Of a stretch of DNA of 64,000 nucleotides, positions 8,779 through 17,597 are shown piece after piece (position 1 is the stretch's first letter; every line of letters starts with the position of its first letter). A model generated the notes under the pieces. It was given only the letters and a program-made list of their open reading frames with translations, ran no database searches and was not told the DNA's origin. Made by a program: the position numbers and the translations under genes. Location: NCBI RefSeq assembly GCF_009299835.1, contig NZ_VKCZ01000021.1:310001-374000 (forward strand), in the 5' to 3' direction. This DNA is from Microlunatus speluncae (lineage in GTDB: Bacteria; Actinomycetota; Actinomycetes; Propionibacteriales; Propionibacteriaceae).

Positions 8779-9894
8779 GTGAAGATCTCACGTCTCGGCG
8801 CATCCGTCGCCGTACTCACCGCGCTGTCGTTGGGCCTCACGGCCTGTGCGGCCAACGAGGCGCCGCCCAGCGGGACGCCCGGGAGCACGAGCAACGCCGG
8901 TCCCGCGCTCTCCGGTCAGCTGACCGGCATCGGGGCCTCGTCGATGGCGAGCGCGCAGGAGACCTGGAGCGCCGAGTTCCAGACGAAGAACAGCGGCGTC
9001 ACGATCAACTACTCGCCGGATGGCTCCGGTGCCGGCCGCGAGGCGTTCGCCGGGGGCGGCGCCGACTTCGCCGGCTCGGACCGCGCGCTGAAGGCCGAAG
9101 AGGCCCTCGCGGCCGCGTTGGGCAGCTCCCGCTGCGCGCCGGACACCAACGCGATCGACCTGCCCGTCTACATCTCGCCGATCGCGATCATCTTCAACCT
9201 GGAGGGCGTGACCGACCTCAACCTCGACGCCTCGACGGTGGCGCAGATCTTCTCCGGCAAGATCACCAAGTGGAACGATCCCAAGATCGCCGGCCAGAAC
9301 GACGGCGTGACGCTGCCCGACGCCAACATCACCGCCGTGCACCGCGCCGACGACTCGGGCACCACGGAGAACTTCACCGACTACCTGAACGTGCTCGCGC
9401 CGGCCGACTGGCCGCACGAGCCGGACGGCGTCTGGCCGATCAAGGGCGGCGAGGCCGCACCGCAGACCTCCGGCATGGTGGACGCGGTGACCAACGGCAC
9501 CGGCACCATCGGTTACGCCGACGCCTCCCGCGCCGGTGATCTCGGCGTGGCCAAGATCAAGGTCGGCGAGGAGTACGTCGAGTACAGCCCGGAGAAGGCG
9601 GCCGCCGTGGTCGAGGAGTCGCCGCTGGACACCGAGGGTGGCCGAAGCGAGCACGACCTGGCCGTGAAGCTGGACCGCAAGGCCACCGGCGACGTCTACC
9701 CGATCGTCCTGGTCTCCTACGCGATCGCCTGCGAGAAGTACCAGGACGCCAAGACCGCCGAACTGGTCAAGGCCTACCTCGGCTACATCGCTTCGAGCGA
9801 AGGCCAGTCCGCGGCCGCGGAGAAGGCCGGAGCGGCCCCGCTGTCGTCCGAACTGTCGACCAAGGTCGCGGCCTCGATCGCAGCCATTTCCTGA
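8779..9894 (+). CDS. pstS: Phosphate ABC transporter substrate-binding lipoprotein
   Basis: This 371-residue lipoprotein captures phosphate outside the membrane and hands it to PstCA. The signal peptide runs to a lipobox LTAC with the lipidated Cys at 23. The mature domain has family motifs such as GIGASSM, SDRAL, IFSGKITKWNDP and HRADDSGTTENF, the last of which binds phosphate. The GTG start at 8779 is supported by AGAGGGG upstream and by the signal peptide. It opens the pstSCAB operon, downstream of a PHO box. Confidence 0.95.
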   Translation: MKISRLGASVAVLTALSLGLTACAANEAPPSGTPGSTSNAGPALSGQLTGIGASSMASAQETWSAEFQTKNSGVTINYSPDGSGAGREAFAGGGADFAGSDRALKAEEALAAALGSSRCAPDTNAIDLPVYISPIAIIFNLEGVTDLNLDASTVAQIFSGKITKWNDPKIAGQNDGVTLPDANITAVHRADDSGTTENFTDYLNVLAPADWPHEPDGVWPIKGGEAAPQTSGMVDAVTNGTGTIGYADASRAGDLGVAKIKVGEEYVEYSPEKAAAVVEESPLDTEGGRSEHDLAVKLDRKATGDVYPIVLVSYAIACEKYQDAKTAELVKAYLGYIASSEGQSAAAEKAGAAPLSSELSTKVAASIAAIS

Positions 9895-9940
9895 TCATCG
9901 AGCGAGGCGCCGGCGGTTTGTTCCGGGGACGGGGATTACC

Positions 9941-10954
9941 ATGACTCAAACCTCAGCTTCGTCGACTCAGAGGGGCTCCTTGTCCGACTCCACCGCTACG
10001 CCCTCGGACCGCCCGGATCAGCCGGACCGTCCGCGGGCGGCCCGGGAGGTCCGGCGGATCGGCGACCAGATCTTCAAGGGGCTGTCCACCGGGTCCGGGA
10101 TCGTGATCTTGGCGATCCTGGCCCTGGTGGCGGCCTTCCTGGTCGCCCAGGGCGTGCCGGCGCTCGTGTCACCGATCGAAGATCTGCAGTACAAGCTGCC
10201 CTTCCTCGAATATGTGGCACCGTTCGCGTTCGGCACCGTCTGGGCCGCGCTGCTGGCGCTGCTGATGGCGGTGCCGGTGTCGATCGGGATCGCCTTGTTC
10301 ATCTCGCACTACGCACCGCGCCGGCTGGCCACCGGGCTCGGTTACGTGGTCGACCTGCTGGCGGCGGTGCCGTCGGTGGTCTTTGGCCTGTGGGGCATCG
10401 GTGTGCTGGCGCCGCTGATGCAGCCCATCTATCGCTGGCTGGAAACCAACGCCGGTTGGTTCCCGCTGTTCGCCGGCCAGGCCTCCGGCACCGGCCGAAC
10501 GATCTTCACCGCGGCGATCGTGCTGGCGGTGATGATCCTGCCGATCGTCACCGCGCTGTCCCGCGAGGTGTTCCTGCAGACGCCGCGGCTGCATGAGGAG
10601 GCGGCCCTCGCTCTCGGCGCCACCCGCTGGGAAATGATCAAGATGGCCGTGCTGCCGTTCTCCCGGTCCGGCATCATCTCGGCCTCGATGCTCGGCCTCG
10701 GCCGAGCCCTCGGTGAGACGATGGCCGTGGCGATGGTGCTGTCCCCGTCGACGGTGATCAGCTTCGTGTTGATCAGCTCGACCAATCCGAACACGATCGC
10801 GGCCAACATCGCGCTCAGCTTCCCGGAGTCGTACAACCTGGGTGTGAATCAGCTGATCGCCACCGGCCTGGTGCTGTTCGTGATCACTCTCGCGGTGAAC
10901 ATGATCGCCCGCTGGATCGTCAGCCGGCGCAAGGAATTCTCGGGGGCCAACTGA
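9941..10954 (+). CDS. pstC: Phosphate ABC transporter permease PstC
   Basis: This 337-residue inner-membrane permease has about six helices after a hydrophilic N-tail. The EAA loop reads EEAALALGATRWEMIKMAVLP, the site that docks on the PstB ATPase. It pairs with PstA to form the phosphate channel. Its TGA overlaps the pstA ATG by one base, indicating translational coupling. Confidence 0.93.
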   Translation: MTQTSASSTQRGSLSDSTATPSDRPDQPDRPRAAREVRRIGDQIFKGLSTGSGIVILAILALVAAFLVAQGVPALVSPIEDLQYKLPFLEYVAPFAFGTVWAALLALLMAVPVSIGIALFISHYAPRRLATGLGYVVDLLAAVPSVVFGLWGIGVLAPLMQPIYRWLETNAGWFPLFAGQASGTGRTIFTAAIVLAVMILPIVTALSREVFLQTPRLHEEAALALGATRWEMIKMAVLPFSRSGIISASMLGLGRALGETMAVAMVLSPSTVISFVLISSTNPNTIAANIALSFPESYNLGVNQLIATGLVLFVITLAVNMIARWIVSRRKEFSGAN

Positions 10955-12012
10955 TGTCTACGATCACCGCGCCGGCACGGCGCAATCTCTACACCGCCGG
11001 CAAGCTGCCCGGCTGGACCATGCCGGTAGTGCTCGCCGCCGCGCTGATCCTGACCGGCCTGCTGTTCGCCGCCCTCGGCACGTTCGGGCTGGCTCAGGTC
11101 GTCATCTGCGGCGCCATCCTGTTCACCGTGGCCATGGTCCTGATCTCCGGCGCGGTCGAGGGCAGCCGCAAGGCGAAGGACCGGCTGGCGACCATCCTGG
11201 TCACCTCGGCCTTCTGTCTGGCCCTGTTGCCCCTGGTCTCGGTGGTCTTCGAGGCCGTGTCGCAGGGGATCCCGCGCTTCGACCTGCAGTTCTTCACCTA
11301 CTCGATGCGGAGCATCGTCGGCGCGGGTGGCGGCGCCGTGCACGCGATCACCGGCACCTTGTGGACGACCGGCATCGCGGCGGTGATCTCGGTGCCGATC
11401 GGCATCCTGGCCGCCATCTACCTGGTCGAGTACGGCCGCGGTCGGCTGGCCAAGGGCATCACCTTCTTCGTCGACGTGATGACCGGCATCCCGTCGATCG
11501 TCGCCGGCCTGTTCGCGTACGCGCTGTTCGTGATCATCTTCGGCCCGGGCACCAAGACCGCCCTGGCCGGCGCGGTCGCGCTGAGTGTGCTGATGATCCC
11601 GATCGTCGTCCGCGCCGCCGAGGAGATGCTGCGGCTGGTGCCGAACGAGCTGCGCGAGGCCTCCTACGCGCTCGGCGTGCCGAAGTGGCGCACCGTGGTG
11701 CGGGTGGTGCTGCCGACCTCGCTGGCCGGACTGATCACCGGCGTGATGCTGGCGGTCGCCCGGGTGATCGGCGAGACGGCCCCGCTGCTGATCGCCTCCG
11801 GGTTCACCCAGAGCATGAACACCAATCCGGTCAGCGGCCCGATGATGACGCTGCCGGTGTTCGTCTTCCGCTCCTATGCCGACCAGGGCCAGGACGCGCA
11901 GGCGTACCTGGACCGGGCCTGGACCGGAGCCCTGACGTTGATCTTGATCGTGATGCTGCTCAACCTGACCGCGCGGCTGATCGCCTCCCGGTTCGCACCC
12001 AAGGGCCAGTAG
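10954..12012 (+). CDS. pstA: Phosphate ABC transporter permease PstA
   Basis: This 352-residue permease is the second channel subunit of the Pst system. It has an N-terminal pair of extra helices, then the conserved core with [19 protein letters not shown] and the EAA loop [21 protein letters not shown]. It is coupled to pstC by a one-base overlap and followed 34 bases later by pstB. Confidence 0.93.
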   Translation: MSTITAPARRNLYTAGKLPGWTMPVVLAAALILTGLLFAALGTFGLAQVVICGAILFTVAMVLISGAVEGSRKAKDRLATILVTSAFCLALLPLVSVVFEAVSQGIPRFDLQFFTYSMRSIVGAGGGAVHAITGTLWTTGIAAVISVPIGILAAIYLVEYGRGRLAKGITFFVDVMTGIPSIVAGLFAYALFVIIFGPGTKTALAGAVALSVLMIPIVVRAAEEMLRLVPNELREASYALGVPKWRTVVRVVLPTSLAGLITGVMLAVARVIGETAPLLIASGFTQSMNTNPVSGPMMTLPVFVFRSYADQGQDAQAYLDRAWTGALTLILIVMLLNLTARLIASRFAPKGQ

Positions 12013-12046
12013 GCCCCGAGCCGGTAGACCCAGAGGAGTTCGAGAC

Positions 12047-12826
12047 ATGTCCAAGCGGATCGAGGTCAGCGACCTCAACGTGTACTACGGCAAGTTCAAG
12101 GCGGTGGAGGGGGTCACCCTCACCGTCGAACCGCGCACCGTGACCGCCTTCATCGGCCCGTCCGGCTGCGGCAAGTCGACGTTCATCCGGACGCTGAACC
12201 GGATGCACGAGGTGATCCCCGGCGCGTACGTCGAGGGCCAGGTGATGCTGGACGGCGACAACCTGTACGGGCCCGGCGTCGACCCGGTCCGGGTCCGCCG
12301 AACCGTCGGCATGGTGTTCCAGCGGCCGAACCCGTTCCCGACGATGTCGATCAAGGAAAACGTGCTGGCCGGCGTTCGGCTGAACGGGCAGCGCCTCTCC
12401 GGCGCCGCCGCCGACGAGCTGACCGAGCGGGCGCTCAAGGGCGCGAACCTGTGGAACGAGGTCAAGGACCGGCTCAACTCCCCCGGCTCCGGGCTGTCCG
12501 GCGGTCAGCAGCAGCGGCTCTGCATCGCCCGGGCGATCGCCGTCCAGCCCGAGGTGATCTTGATGGACGAGCCGTGCTCGGCCCTGGACCCGATCTCCAC
12601 GATCGCGATCGAGGACCTGATCGGTCAGCTCAAGGAGCGCTACACGGTGGTGATCGTCACCCACAACATGCAGCAGGCCGCCCGGGTCAGCGACCAGACC
12701 GCGTTCTTCAACCTGGCCGCCCAGGGCAAACCGGGCCGGCTGGTGGAGATCGGCTCGACCGAGAAGATCTTCTCCAACCCCGACGAGAAGGCGACCGAGG
12801 ACTACATCACCGGTCGCTTCGGCTGA
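12047..12826 (+). CDS. pstB: Phosphate ABC transporter ATP-binding protein
   Basis: This 259-residue ATPase energises phosphate import. Walker A is GPSGCGKST, the signature [16 protein letters not shown] and Walker B VILMDEP, followed by CSALDPIST, all diagnostic of PstB. GAGGAG precedes the ATG. No phoU follows; the next gene has its own leaderless promoter, so the operon probably ends here. Confidence 0.95.
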   Translation: MSKRIEVSDLNVYYGKFKAVEGVTLTVEPRTVTAFIGPSGCGKSTFIRTLNRMHEVIPGAYVEGQVMLDGDNLYGPGVDPVRVRRTVGMVFQRPNPFPTMSIKENVLAGVRLNGQRLSGAAADELTERALKGANLWNEVKDRLNSPGSGLSGGQQQRLCIARAIAVQPEVILMDEPCSALDPISTIAIEDLIGQLKERYTVVIVTHNMQQAARVSDQTAFFNLAAQGKPGRLVEIGSTEKIFSNPDEKATEDYITGRFG

Positions 12827-12889
12827 GCCGCCACCTGTGAAGATCCTGTCCATCCGGCGCCGCGGTCCGAGCGGCGGCCTCCGAGCACC

Positions 12890-12895
12890 TAAACT
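12890..12895 (+). promoter_or_regulatory. -10 box of leaderless promoter for the DUF2510 gene
   Basis: TAAACT is followed by six bases and then the GTG start at 12902. The spacing and the lack of a ribosome site point to a leaderless transcript. Confidence 0.6.
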
Positions 12896-12901
12896 GACCC
12901 C

Positions 12902-13861
12902 GTGAGTGGTGCGCAGCCAGGTTGGTATCCGGATCCGGGCGGCGGCCAGGGGCTCTATCGCTACTGGGATGGCCGTGCTTGGTCCGCCGCGACCACGCCG
13001 AACCCGAACGCGGCTCCCCCGTCCGCCGGCTTCACCGGATCGTCGGCGACGTCCGGCACGCCCGGACAGCAGAGCGCCGGCCAGCCGGGTGGCGGTCAGC
13101 CGGGCCAGCAGGCGTACGGTCAGCAGGCCGGTGGCTACGCGGCGTATCAGCAGGCGGCGAAGAAGAAGTCGCCGGTCGGCTGGTGGATCGGCGCCGGCGC
13201 GCTCGTCGTCGTGCTGATCATCGTCGGCATCCTGGTGATCCGCGGTATCAGCGGCGGCGGCGGTCCGACCGCCAACCCGGGCGGCCAGGGCCCGCAGGAC
13301 ATCTGTCCGGCCGAGCCGACGGACCAACCGTCCGCGCCGGAGGACCAGGGTGACGGCCGGGTCCATGGCGGGCCGCTGTCGTACCCGACGCTGCCCAGCC
13401 CGTGGGGTGCCCCGCAGCCCGATCCGCGGCTGCCGTTCGGCTCCGACGTGGCCGTGCAGAGCGTGACCATCGAGCCGAACTATGCGCCCGGCAGCAGTTG
13501 GGTCGCCTCGGTCCTGATCGGGAAGCTGAATGCCGGCGACGGCTTCTACACCCCGGAGCAGGGTTCCGAGATCGTGGTCAAGTGCATCCTCGGCAAGTTC
13601 TACAGCGACAACCCGGTGCAGAGCTCGGTGAAGGTCAACAAGGCCACCGAGATCGACGGCCACGAGGCCTGGCTGGTCGAGTCCCAGCTGAGCTTCGACA
13701 TCAAGGGCCTGCAGACCAAGGGCGAGCTGTTGATCGTCGCGATCGTCGCCACCGGCTCCGAGGACGGCTCGGCGGGAATCTTCTACGCCTCGATCCCGGA
13801 CAACGCCAAGGAACTGATCCCGCCCGCCCGCGAGGCGTTGAAGAACCTCACCATCAGCTGA
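12902..13861 (+). CDS. DUF2510 membrane-anchored protein
   Basis: This 319-residue protein starts with the DUF2510 motif GWYPDP..GLYRYWDGRAW. A Gly/Gln-rich low-complexity linker (about 30-85) follows, then a single transmembrane helix (around VGWWIGAGALVVVLIIVGI), and then a C-terminal domain of about 200 residues outside the membrane. That domain is of unknown function. DUF2510 occurs at the N-terminus of many actinobacterial envelope proteins. There is no sign that it belongs to the pst operon. Confidence 0.85.
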   Translation: MSGAQPGWYPDPGGGQGLYRYWDGRAWSAATTPNPNAAPPSAGFTGSSATSGTPGQQSAGQPGGGQPGQQAYGQQAGGYAAYQQAAKKKSPVGWWIGAGALVVVLIIVGILVIRGISGGGGPTANPGGQGPQDICPAEPTDQPSAPEDQGDGRVHGGPLSYPTLPSPWGAPQPDPRLPFGSDVAVQSVTIEPNYAPGSSWVASVLIGKLNAGDGFYTPEQGSEIVVKCILGKFYSDNPVQSSVKVNKATEIDGHEAWLVESQLSFDIKGLQTKGELLIVAIVATGSEDGSAGIFYASIPDNAKELIPPAREALKNLTIS

Positions 13862-13932
13862 CCGGCTGCCGGGCCCCGCGGACAGTGCCCCGGGTGAATT
13901 CGTACCGGTGGATCGGTTCTGCGTGCAGGCTG

Positions 13933-13961
13933 TTGACATGGAACGTTCGGCTGACCATGCT
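13933..13961 (+). promoter_or_regulatory. Promoter of the sialidase-like gene
   Basis: A perfect -35 TTGACA (13933-13938) is followed after 17 bases by a weak -10 CATGCT (13956-13961), about 60 bases before the gene. A TGGAACGTT motif (13939-13947) lies inside the spacer and recurs just downstream. Confidence 0.55.
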
Positions 13962-13971
13962 TCTGAGCGTC

Positions 13972-13986
13972 TGGAACGTTGTTCCA
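13972..13986. promoter_or_regulatory. Putative operator TGGAAC-N3-GTTCCA
   Basis: This perfect 15-base palindrome lies just downstream of the predicted promoter, and its left half (TGGAACGTT) is repeated at 13939-13947. The layout suggests a repressor binding two sites around the promoter. No regulator gene is adjacent. Confidence 0.6.
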
Positions 13987-14019
13987 CGTGTGCACGTGCG
14001 ATGAAGCGTGAGGTGTGCG

Positions 14020-16332
14020 ATGCCGCTACTGTCCCGAGTTCTCCGAAGCCGCGGCAGCGCCGCGATCGGTGGCTTCGCCGCCGCCGTCCTGATCGCCATG
14101 CTGCCGGGATCGGTCCCGGTCGCCTCCATCGGCGGCTCGCTGCCGATCGTCGGTGACGAGCTGGCCGCCGGTGACGGCGCCGACCCGAACGGTTACGCGT
14201 TCGGCACCGGATCGCACTGGAACGTGCTGAACTGGGGCCCCGGCGAGGTCGCGGCCGTGCCCGCGTCGTTCTCGATGAACACCGTCGACAAGTCCGGCCG
14301 CACGGTGAAGAAGATCTTCGTCAGCAGCGGCGCCAATCCCGACGTGGGTTCGGCGGCGTCGATCAACAACATGGCGGTCTCCGAGGACTCCGGCAAGAAG
14401 TTCCTCGAGGCCCAGCGGGACTATCCGCTGCAGGCACTGAACATGGGCCGACTGCGCGACGGCAGCCTGATCTCGATCGACTTCATTCCGGAGTGGACCG
14501 ACGCGAGCCACAAGACGACGGATCTGAAGATCTGGAAGTCCACCGACAACGGCAGGACCTGGGACCCGTCGCGGGGCATCTTCACCCCGTCGCCGGGACG
14601 GACGATCGGCCCGATGAGCAACGGCCTCCGGGTCCATCGGAGGGTGATCGAACTGGCCGACGGAACGATCATGGTCCCCGCCTACACCAACTTCGCCGAG
14701 ACCAGGTCCACCACGACCAGCATCATCCTGCAGTCGACCGATAGGGGAAAGACCTGGACGATGCGGTCGGAGATCAAGGCTCCCGGCTCCGGGACGCCGC
14801 AGCGGCCGGGCACCAATGAGGTCGGCTGGACCTACACCGCCGACGGCCGGCTGATGGCGGTGCTGCGCGAGGTCGAGTTGCCGCAGGGCGAGGGAGAGGG
14901 CGCACTGGCCTTCCTCTGGGCCGCGTATTCCGACGACGACGGCCAGACCTGGACCGACGCGAAGCCGATCACCGGGCCGGACGGTCAGAAGGTGAACGGG
15001 ATCTATCCCGACCCGGTGCTGCTGCCGAACGGGATGCTGCTGCTGGCGACCGGCCGCAAGGACGCACGCGCGCTGGCCAGCTACGACGGCAACGGCGAGA
15101 AGTGGGACGCCGAGACCACGGTGCTGGCCAACTACCCCTCCGAAGGTTTCAACGGCCGGTTCGACGGCACCAGCGGCAACACCAGCATCGAATCCGTCGG
15201 CAGCAACCGGGCCGTGCACTTCTACGATCAGTGCCATACCTGGGGCTGCGGCGCGTACAACCAGCAGTTCGGGATCAGCGCCAAGTACGTCGGCGCCGTC
15301 ACCCCGGGGACCGGGCGGATCGACCTGGCCCGGCTGGTGCAGGACAAGCTCGCGACGATCACCGGCGACTTCGCCCCTGCCGACGCCACCCACCCGGAGC
15401 GCCGGCCGGCCGGAGCCGTCGACGGCAGCACCGAATTCGGCGCCGAGGCCGTCGTCCAGAAGTCCGGCCGCCCGGGCGAAATGATCATCAAGCTGGACCG
15501 GCCCTATCCGCTCGACCGGCTCGGCCTGATGCTCGGCCACGGCGAGGCGCAGTCCGCCGAGGTCTACCTCTCCGCCGACGGGAAGTCCTGGGGCCGGCCG
15601 GTGCACCGGGCCGACGGCTCCGACCGGGCCCTGAAGTACACCGACCTGCCGACGAAGGACGCCCAGTACGTCAAGCTCCGCGCCGGGTCGGCACAGCCGC
15701 TGACGGTGACCGAACTCGAGCTCTACGCCGGCGGCATCGACACCTTCGAGAACGAGCTGCCCTTCGCCGTCCCGCGCGGCTGGACCGACGCCTTCGGCTC
15801 CTGGGTCACCGACGTGCCCGACAACCTGGCCTACTCCGACATCGGCGGCTACCGCAGCTCGACCGCCCTCCGGCTCTGGGACAAGTGGACCGACCGCGAA
15901 GCCAAGATCAGCAAGACCCTCGACCCCGGCGCCGAACTCTCCCTCGACCTGAACTGGGCCACCACCGACTCGCGCGCACCCTTCACCGTGCGGGTCGAGG
16001 GCCGGAAAGGGTCGGACCCCGTGGCGCCGTGGGAGTTCCGACTCGTGAACGGGGCCAAGGCCACCGATCCGCTCGTCGTCGAGGCCCTGGTCGGCTCGAC
16101 CTGGAAACCCTTGGGCAGCCTGCCCCGAGTCATCCCGGCTCGGAGCTACATCTCCTTGTCCCTGAAGGCCACCGCTGAGAGCGCGACCCTGACCGTCGAT
16201 GGCAAGGCCTTCACCCATGCTACGCCGAACGGTGCCGTCGGTACCTTGCATCGGATCTCCTTCACCACTGGGGATCCTGAGGCCTATGGGGGGATCTACT
16301 ACCTCGACAATGTACGGATTCGGACTTCCTAA
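14020..16332 (+). CDS. Secreted sialidase-like (BNR/Asp-box) protein
   Basis: This roughly 770-residue exported protein begins with a long signal peptide (basic start, hydrophobic stretch around GGFAAAVLIAMLPGS). The beta-propeller region has three Asp boxes: STDNGRTW, STDRGKTW and SDDDGQTW. After it comes a discoidin/CBM32-like region (about 440-560) and a C-terminal beta-sandwich. The family cleaves terminal sialic acids or related sugars; the exact substrate cannot be read. I preferred the ATG at 14020, with GAGGTG 5 bases upstream, to the GTG at 14008. It converges with a GH3 gene across a repeat-rich gap, so both may act on extracellular glycans. Confidence 0.85.
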   Translation: MPLLSRVLRSRGSAAIGGFAAAVLIAMLPGSVPVASIGGSLPIVGDELAAGDGADPNGYAFGTGSHWNVLNWGPGEVAAVPASFSMNTVDKSGRTVKKIFVSSGANPDVGSAASINNMAVSEDSGKKFLEAQRDYPLQALNMGRLRDGSLISIDFIPEWTDASHKTTDLKIWKSTDNGRTWDPSRGIFTPSPGRTIGPMSNGLRVHRRVIELADGTIMVPAYTNFAETRSTTTSIILQSTDRGKTWTMRSEIKAPGSGTPQRPGTNEVGWTYTADGRLMAVLREVELPQGEGEGALAFLWAAYSDDDGQTWTDAKPITGPDGQKVNGIYPDPVLLPNGMLLLATGRKDARALASYDGNGEKWDAETTVLANYPSEGFNGRFDGTSGNTSIESVGSNRAVHFYDQCHTWGCGAYNQQFGISAKYVGAVTPGTGRIDLARLVQDKLATITGDFAPADATHPERRPAGAVDGSTEFGAEAVVQKSGRPGEMIIKLDRPYPLDRLGLMLGHGEAQSAEVYLSADGKSWGRPVHRADGSDRALKYTDLPTKDAQYVKLRAGSAQPLTVTELELYAGGIDTFENELPFAVPRGWTDAFGSWVTDVPDNLAYSDIGGYRSSTALRLWDKWTDREAKISKTLDPGAELSLDLNWATTDSRAPFTVRVEGRKGSDPVAPWEFRLVNGAKATDPLVVEALVGSTWKPLGSLPRVIPARSYISLSLKATAESATLTVDGKAFTHATPNGAVGTLHRISFTTGDPEAYGGIYYLDNVRIRTS

Positions 16333-16361
16333 TCGATCTCCTCTTGGAGGGTGACTGCCGC

Positions 16362-16596
16362 GGTGGGGTCTGGGGGATAGGTGCGTGGGCAACCATCCGC
16401 CCGCGGGCAGCGGGTGTGCCGCTGCCGCAGTGTTGGCATCCGCGTGCTCCCGCCAGGCCCGTCCACGCCCACGCACCTATCCCCCAGACCCCACCGCTCC
16501 CTTTGGGAGCGACACACTTTTTTACCGCCTCAGCCGAGCGGAACCCTGGTATCTGCTACTGCCAAACCGAGCGCATAGCTGATCACGAGGGTTGTT
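16362..16596 (+). repeat. Structured 3' element, copy A
   Basis: The element starts 30 bases after the sialidase-like stop. It has 28-base perfectly complementary arms (16362-16389 and 16468-16495) around a GC-rich core. A small hairpin CGCTCCC-TTT-GGGAGCG and then a T-rich run (16518-16523 region) follow, and after those another 75 conserved bases. Copy B lies inverted at 17341-17577 behind the opposing GH3 gene. Core sequences are nearly identical while the arms differ but stay complementary. It is most likely a transcript 3' structure or terminator. Confidence 0.8.
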
Positions 16597-16622
16597 CCGT
16601 TCCCTGAGCTTGTCGAAGGGCA
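16592..16622. repeat. Dispersed repeat family C, copy 2
   Basis: TTCCCTGAGCTTGTCGAAGGG with the TTGTTCCG flank; direct orientation relative to the copy at 16726. Confidence 0.85.
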
Positions 16623-16662
16623 GACCGGAAGAACGGACCTTGATCAATTGGCGCATCCGTCC

Positions 16663-16693
16663 TGCCCTTCGACAGGCTCAGGGAACGGAACAA
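16663..16693. repeat. Dispersed repeat family C, copy 3
   Basis: CTTCGACAGGCTCAGGGA with the ACGGAACAAA flank, inverted relative to copies at 16592 and 16726. Confidence 0.85.
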
Positions 16694-16725
16694 ACGCTCA
16701 TGATCAACTCCACGCCCAACAACCG

Positions 16726-16853
16726 CTTGTTCCGTTCCCTGAGCCTGTCGAAGGGCAAGCCCGGCGGGTGCTTCTCTCCCGGGGCTGTCGGCATAACGGC
16801 CTCAAAGACGCGCCAAGGACGGATGGGGTGACGCGACCGGCAGGAATCTCGGC
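16726..16853. repeat. Left arm of large inverted repeat (includes family C and E modules)
   Basis: About 128 bases nearly identical, in reverse complement, to 17134-17262, with only a handful of differences. The arm begins with a family C copy (16726-16757) and contains the family E module AAGACGCGCCAAGGACGG (16805-16822). The spacer between the arms (16854-17133) holds a family D palindrome and no convincing gene. Confidence 0.9.
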
Positions 16854-16889
16854 CGGCCACCGGTTAGGCGCTGGGGTCGGTGCGCTCCT

Positions 16890-16946
16890 CGAGTGGACGC
16901 TTTGGCCGCGGATCTACGCCGGGAAGCTGGCCAACCAGTCCACTCG
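16890..16946. repeat. Palindromic repeat family D, copy 1
   Basis: CGAGTGGACGCTTTGGCC (16890-16907) pairs with the diverged GGCCAACCAGTCCACTCG (16929-16946). A perfect copy lies at 43823-43879. Confidence 0.8.
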
Positions 16947-17133
16947 CTGCACACCGGCGGGCGACCTCGTTCCGAACGGCCCTTCAGCCGCAGCCATGGG
17001 GGCCGGTTCGGCGCCACTTGCGGAGCGGCAACCCGACCATCGGTCTGGCAGCCATCGAGCTCGGCCACGCACCACGCCGACTCGAGGCTTTGTTCGTTCC
17101 CGTTCCCGGATCCACCGCTGAACTCGGTGCCCA

Positions 17134-17262
17134 GCCGAGATTCCTGCCGATCGCGTCACCCTGTCGGTCCTTGGCGCGTCTTTGAGGCCGTTAGGCCGAC
17201 AGCCCCGGGGAGAGAAGCACCCGCCGGGCTTGCCCTTCGACAGGCTCAGGGAACGGAACAAG
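17134..17262. repeat. Right arm of large inverted repeat
   Basis: Reverse complement of 16726-16853. It includes a family E module (17167-17184) and a family C copy (17230-17262). A further degenerate family C copy is at 17327-17347. Confidence 0.9.
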
Positions 17263-17340
17263 CGATCGCCTTCTCAGGCCGGAACAAGGGGATGCGATAC
17301 CGCAGTTCCATGATCATCGGCGGATCCAGGTTCAGGGAAC

Positions 17341-17577
17341 GAACAAGCCTTCGTGATCAGCTAAGCGCTCGGTTTGGCAGTCGGCAAGATCAGGGTTCCG
17401 CTCGGCTGAGGCGGTTAAAAAACGGGCAACGCAAAAGGGAGCGGGGACTGTTGGGGGTCTGTACGCGGGCGTGGACGGGCCTGGCGGGAGCACGCGGACG
17501 CTCAGACTGCGGCAGCGGCACCCATACTGGCCCGCGGGCGGATGGTTGCCCGCGTACAGACCCCCAACAGTCCCCGC
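17341..17577 (-). repeat. Structured 3' element, copy B
   Basis: Inverted counterpart of 16362-16596. Thirty-base perfectly complementary arms (17441-17470 and 17548-17577) surround a core nearly identical to copy A. Read on the minus strand it starts 20 bases after the GH3 stop and ends in a T-run followed by the same trailing segment as copy A. Both convergent genes therefore end in the same element in the same relative orientation. Confidence 0.8.
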
Positions 17578-17597
17578 GGGATGCCACCCCGATCAGA

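Noticed and set aside
16362-17577. CRISPR array
   Set aside because: The repeats are few, palindromic, of unequal spacing and in both orientations; there are no cas genes.
16362-17577. Insertion sequence or MITE with terminal repeats and target duplication
   Set aside because: No transposase and no clear flanking direct duplication could be found; the covarying arms fit a folded element better.
16344-17590. Several open frames of 60-400 codons in the sialidase-GH3 gap
   Set aside because: They translate palindromic repeats, have no ribosome sites or family resemblance, and differ between the two homologous copies.
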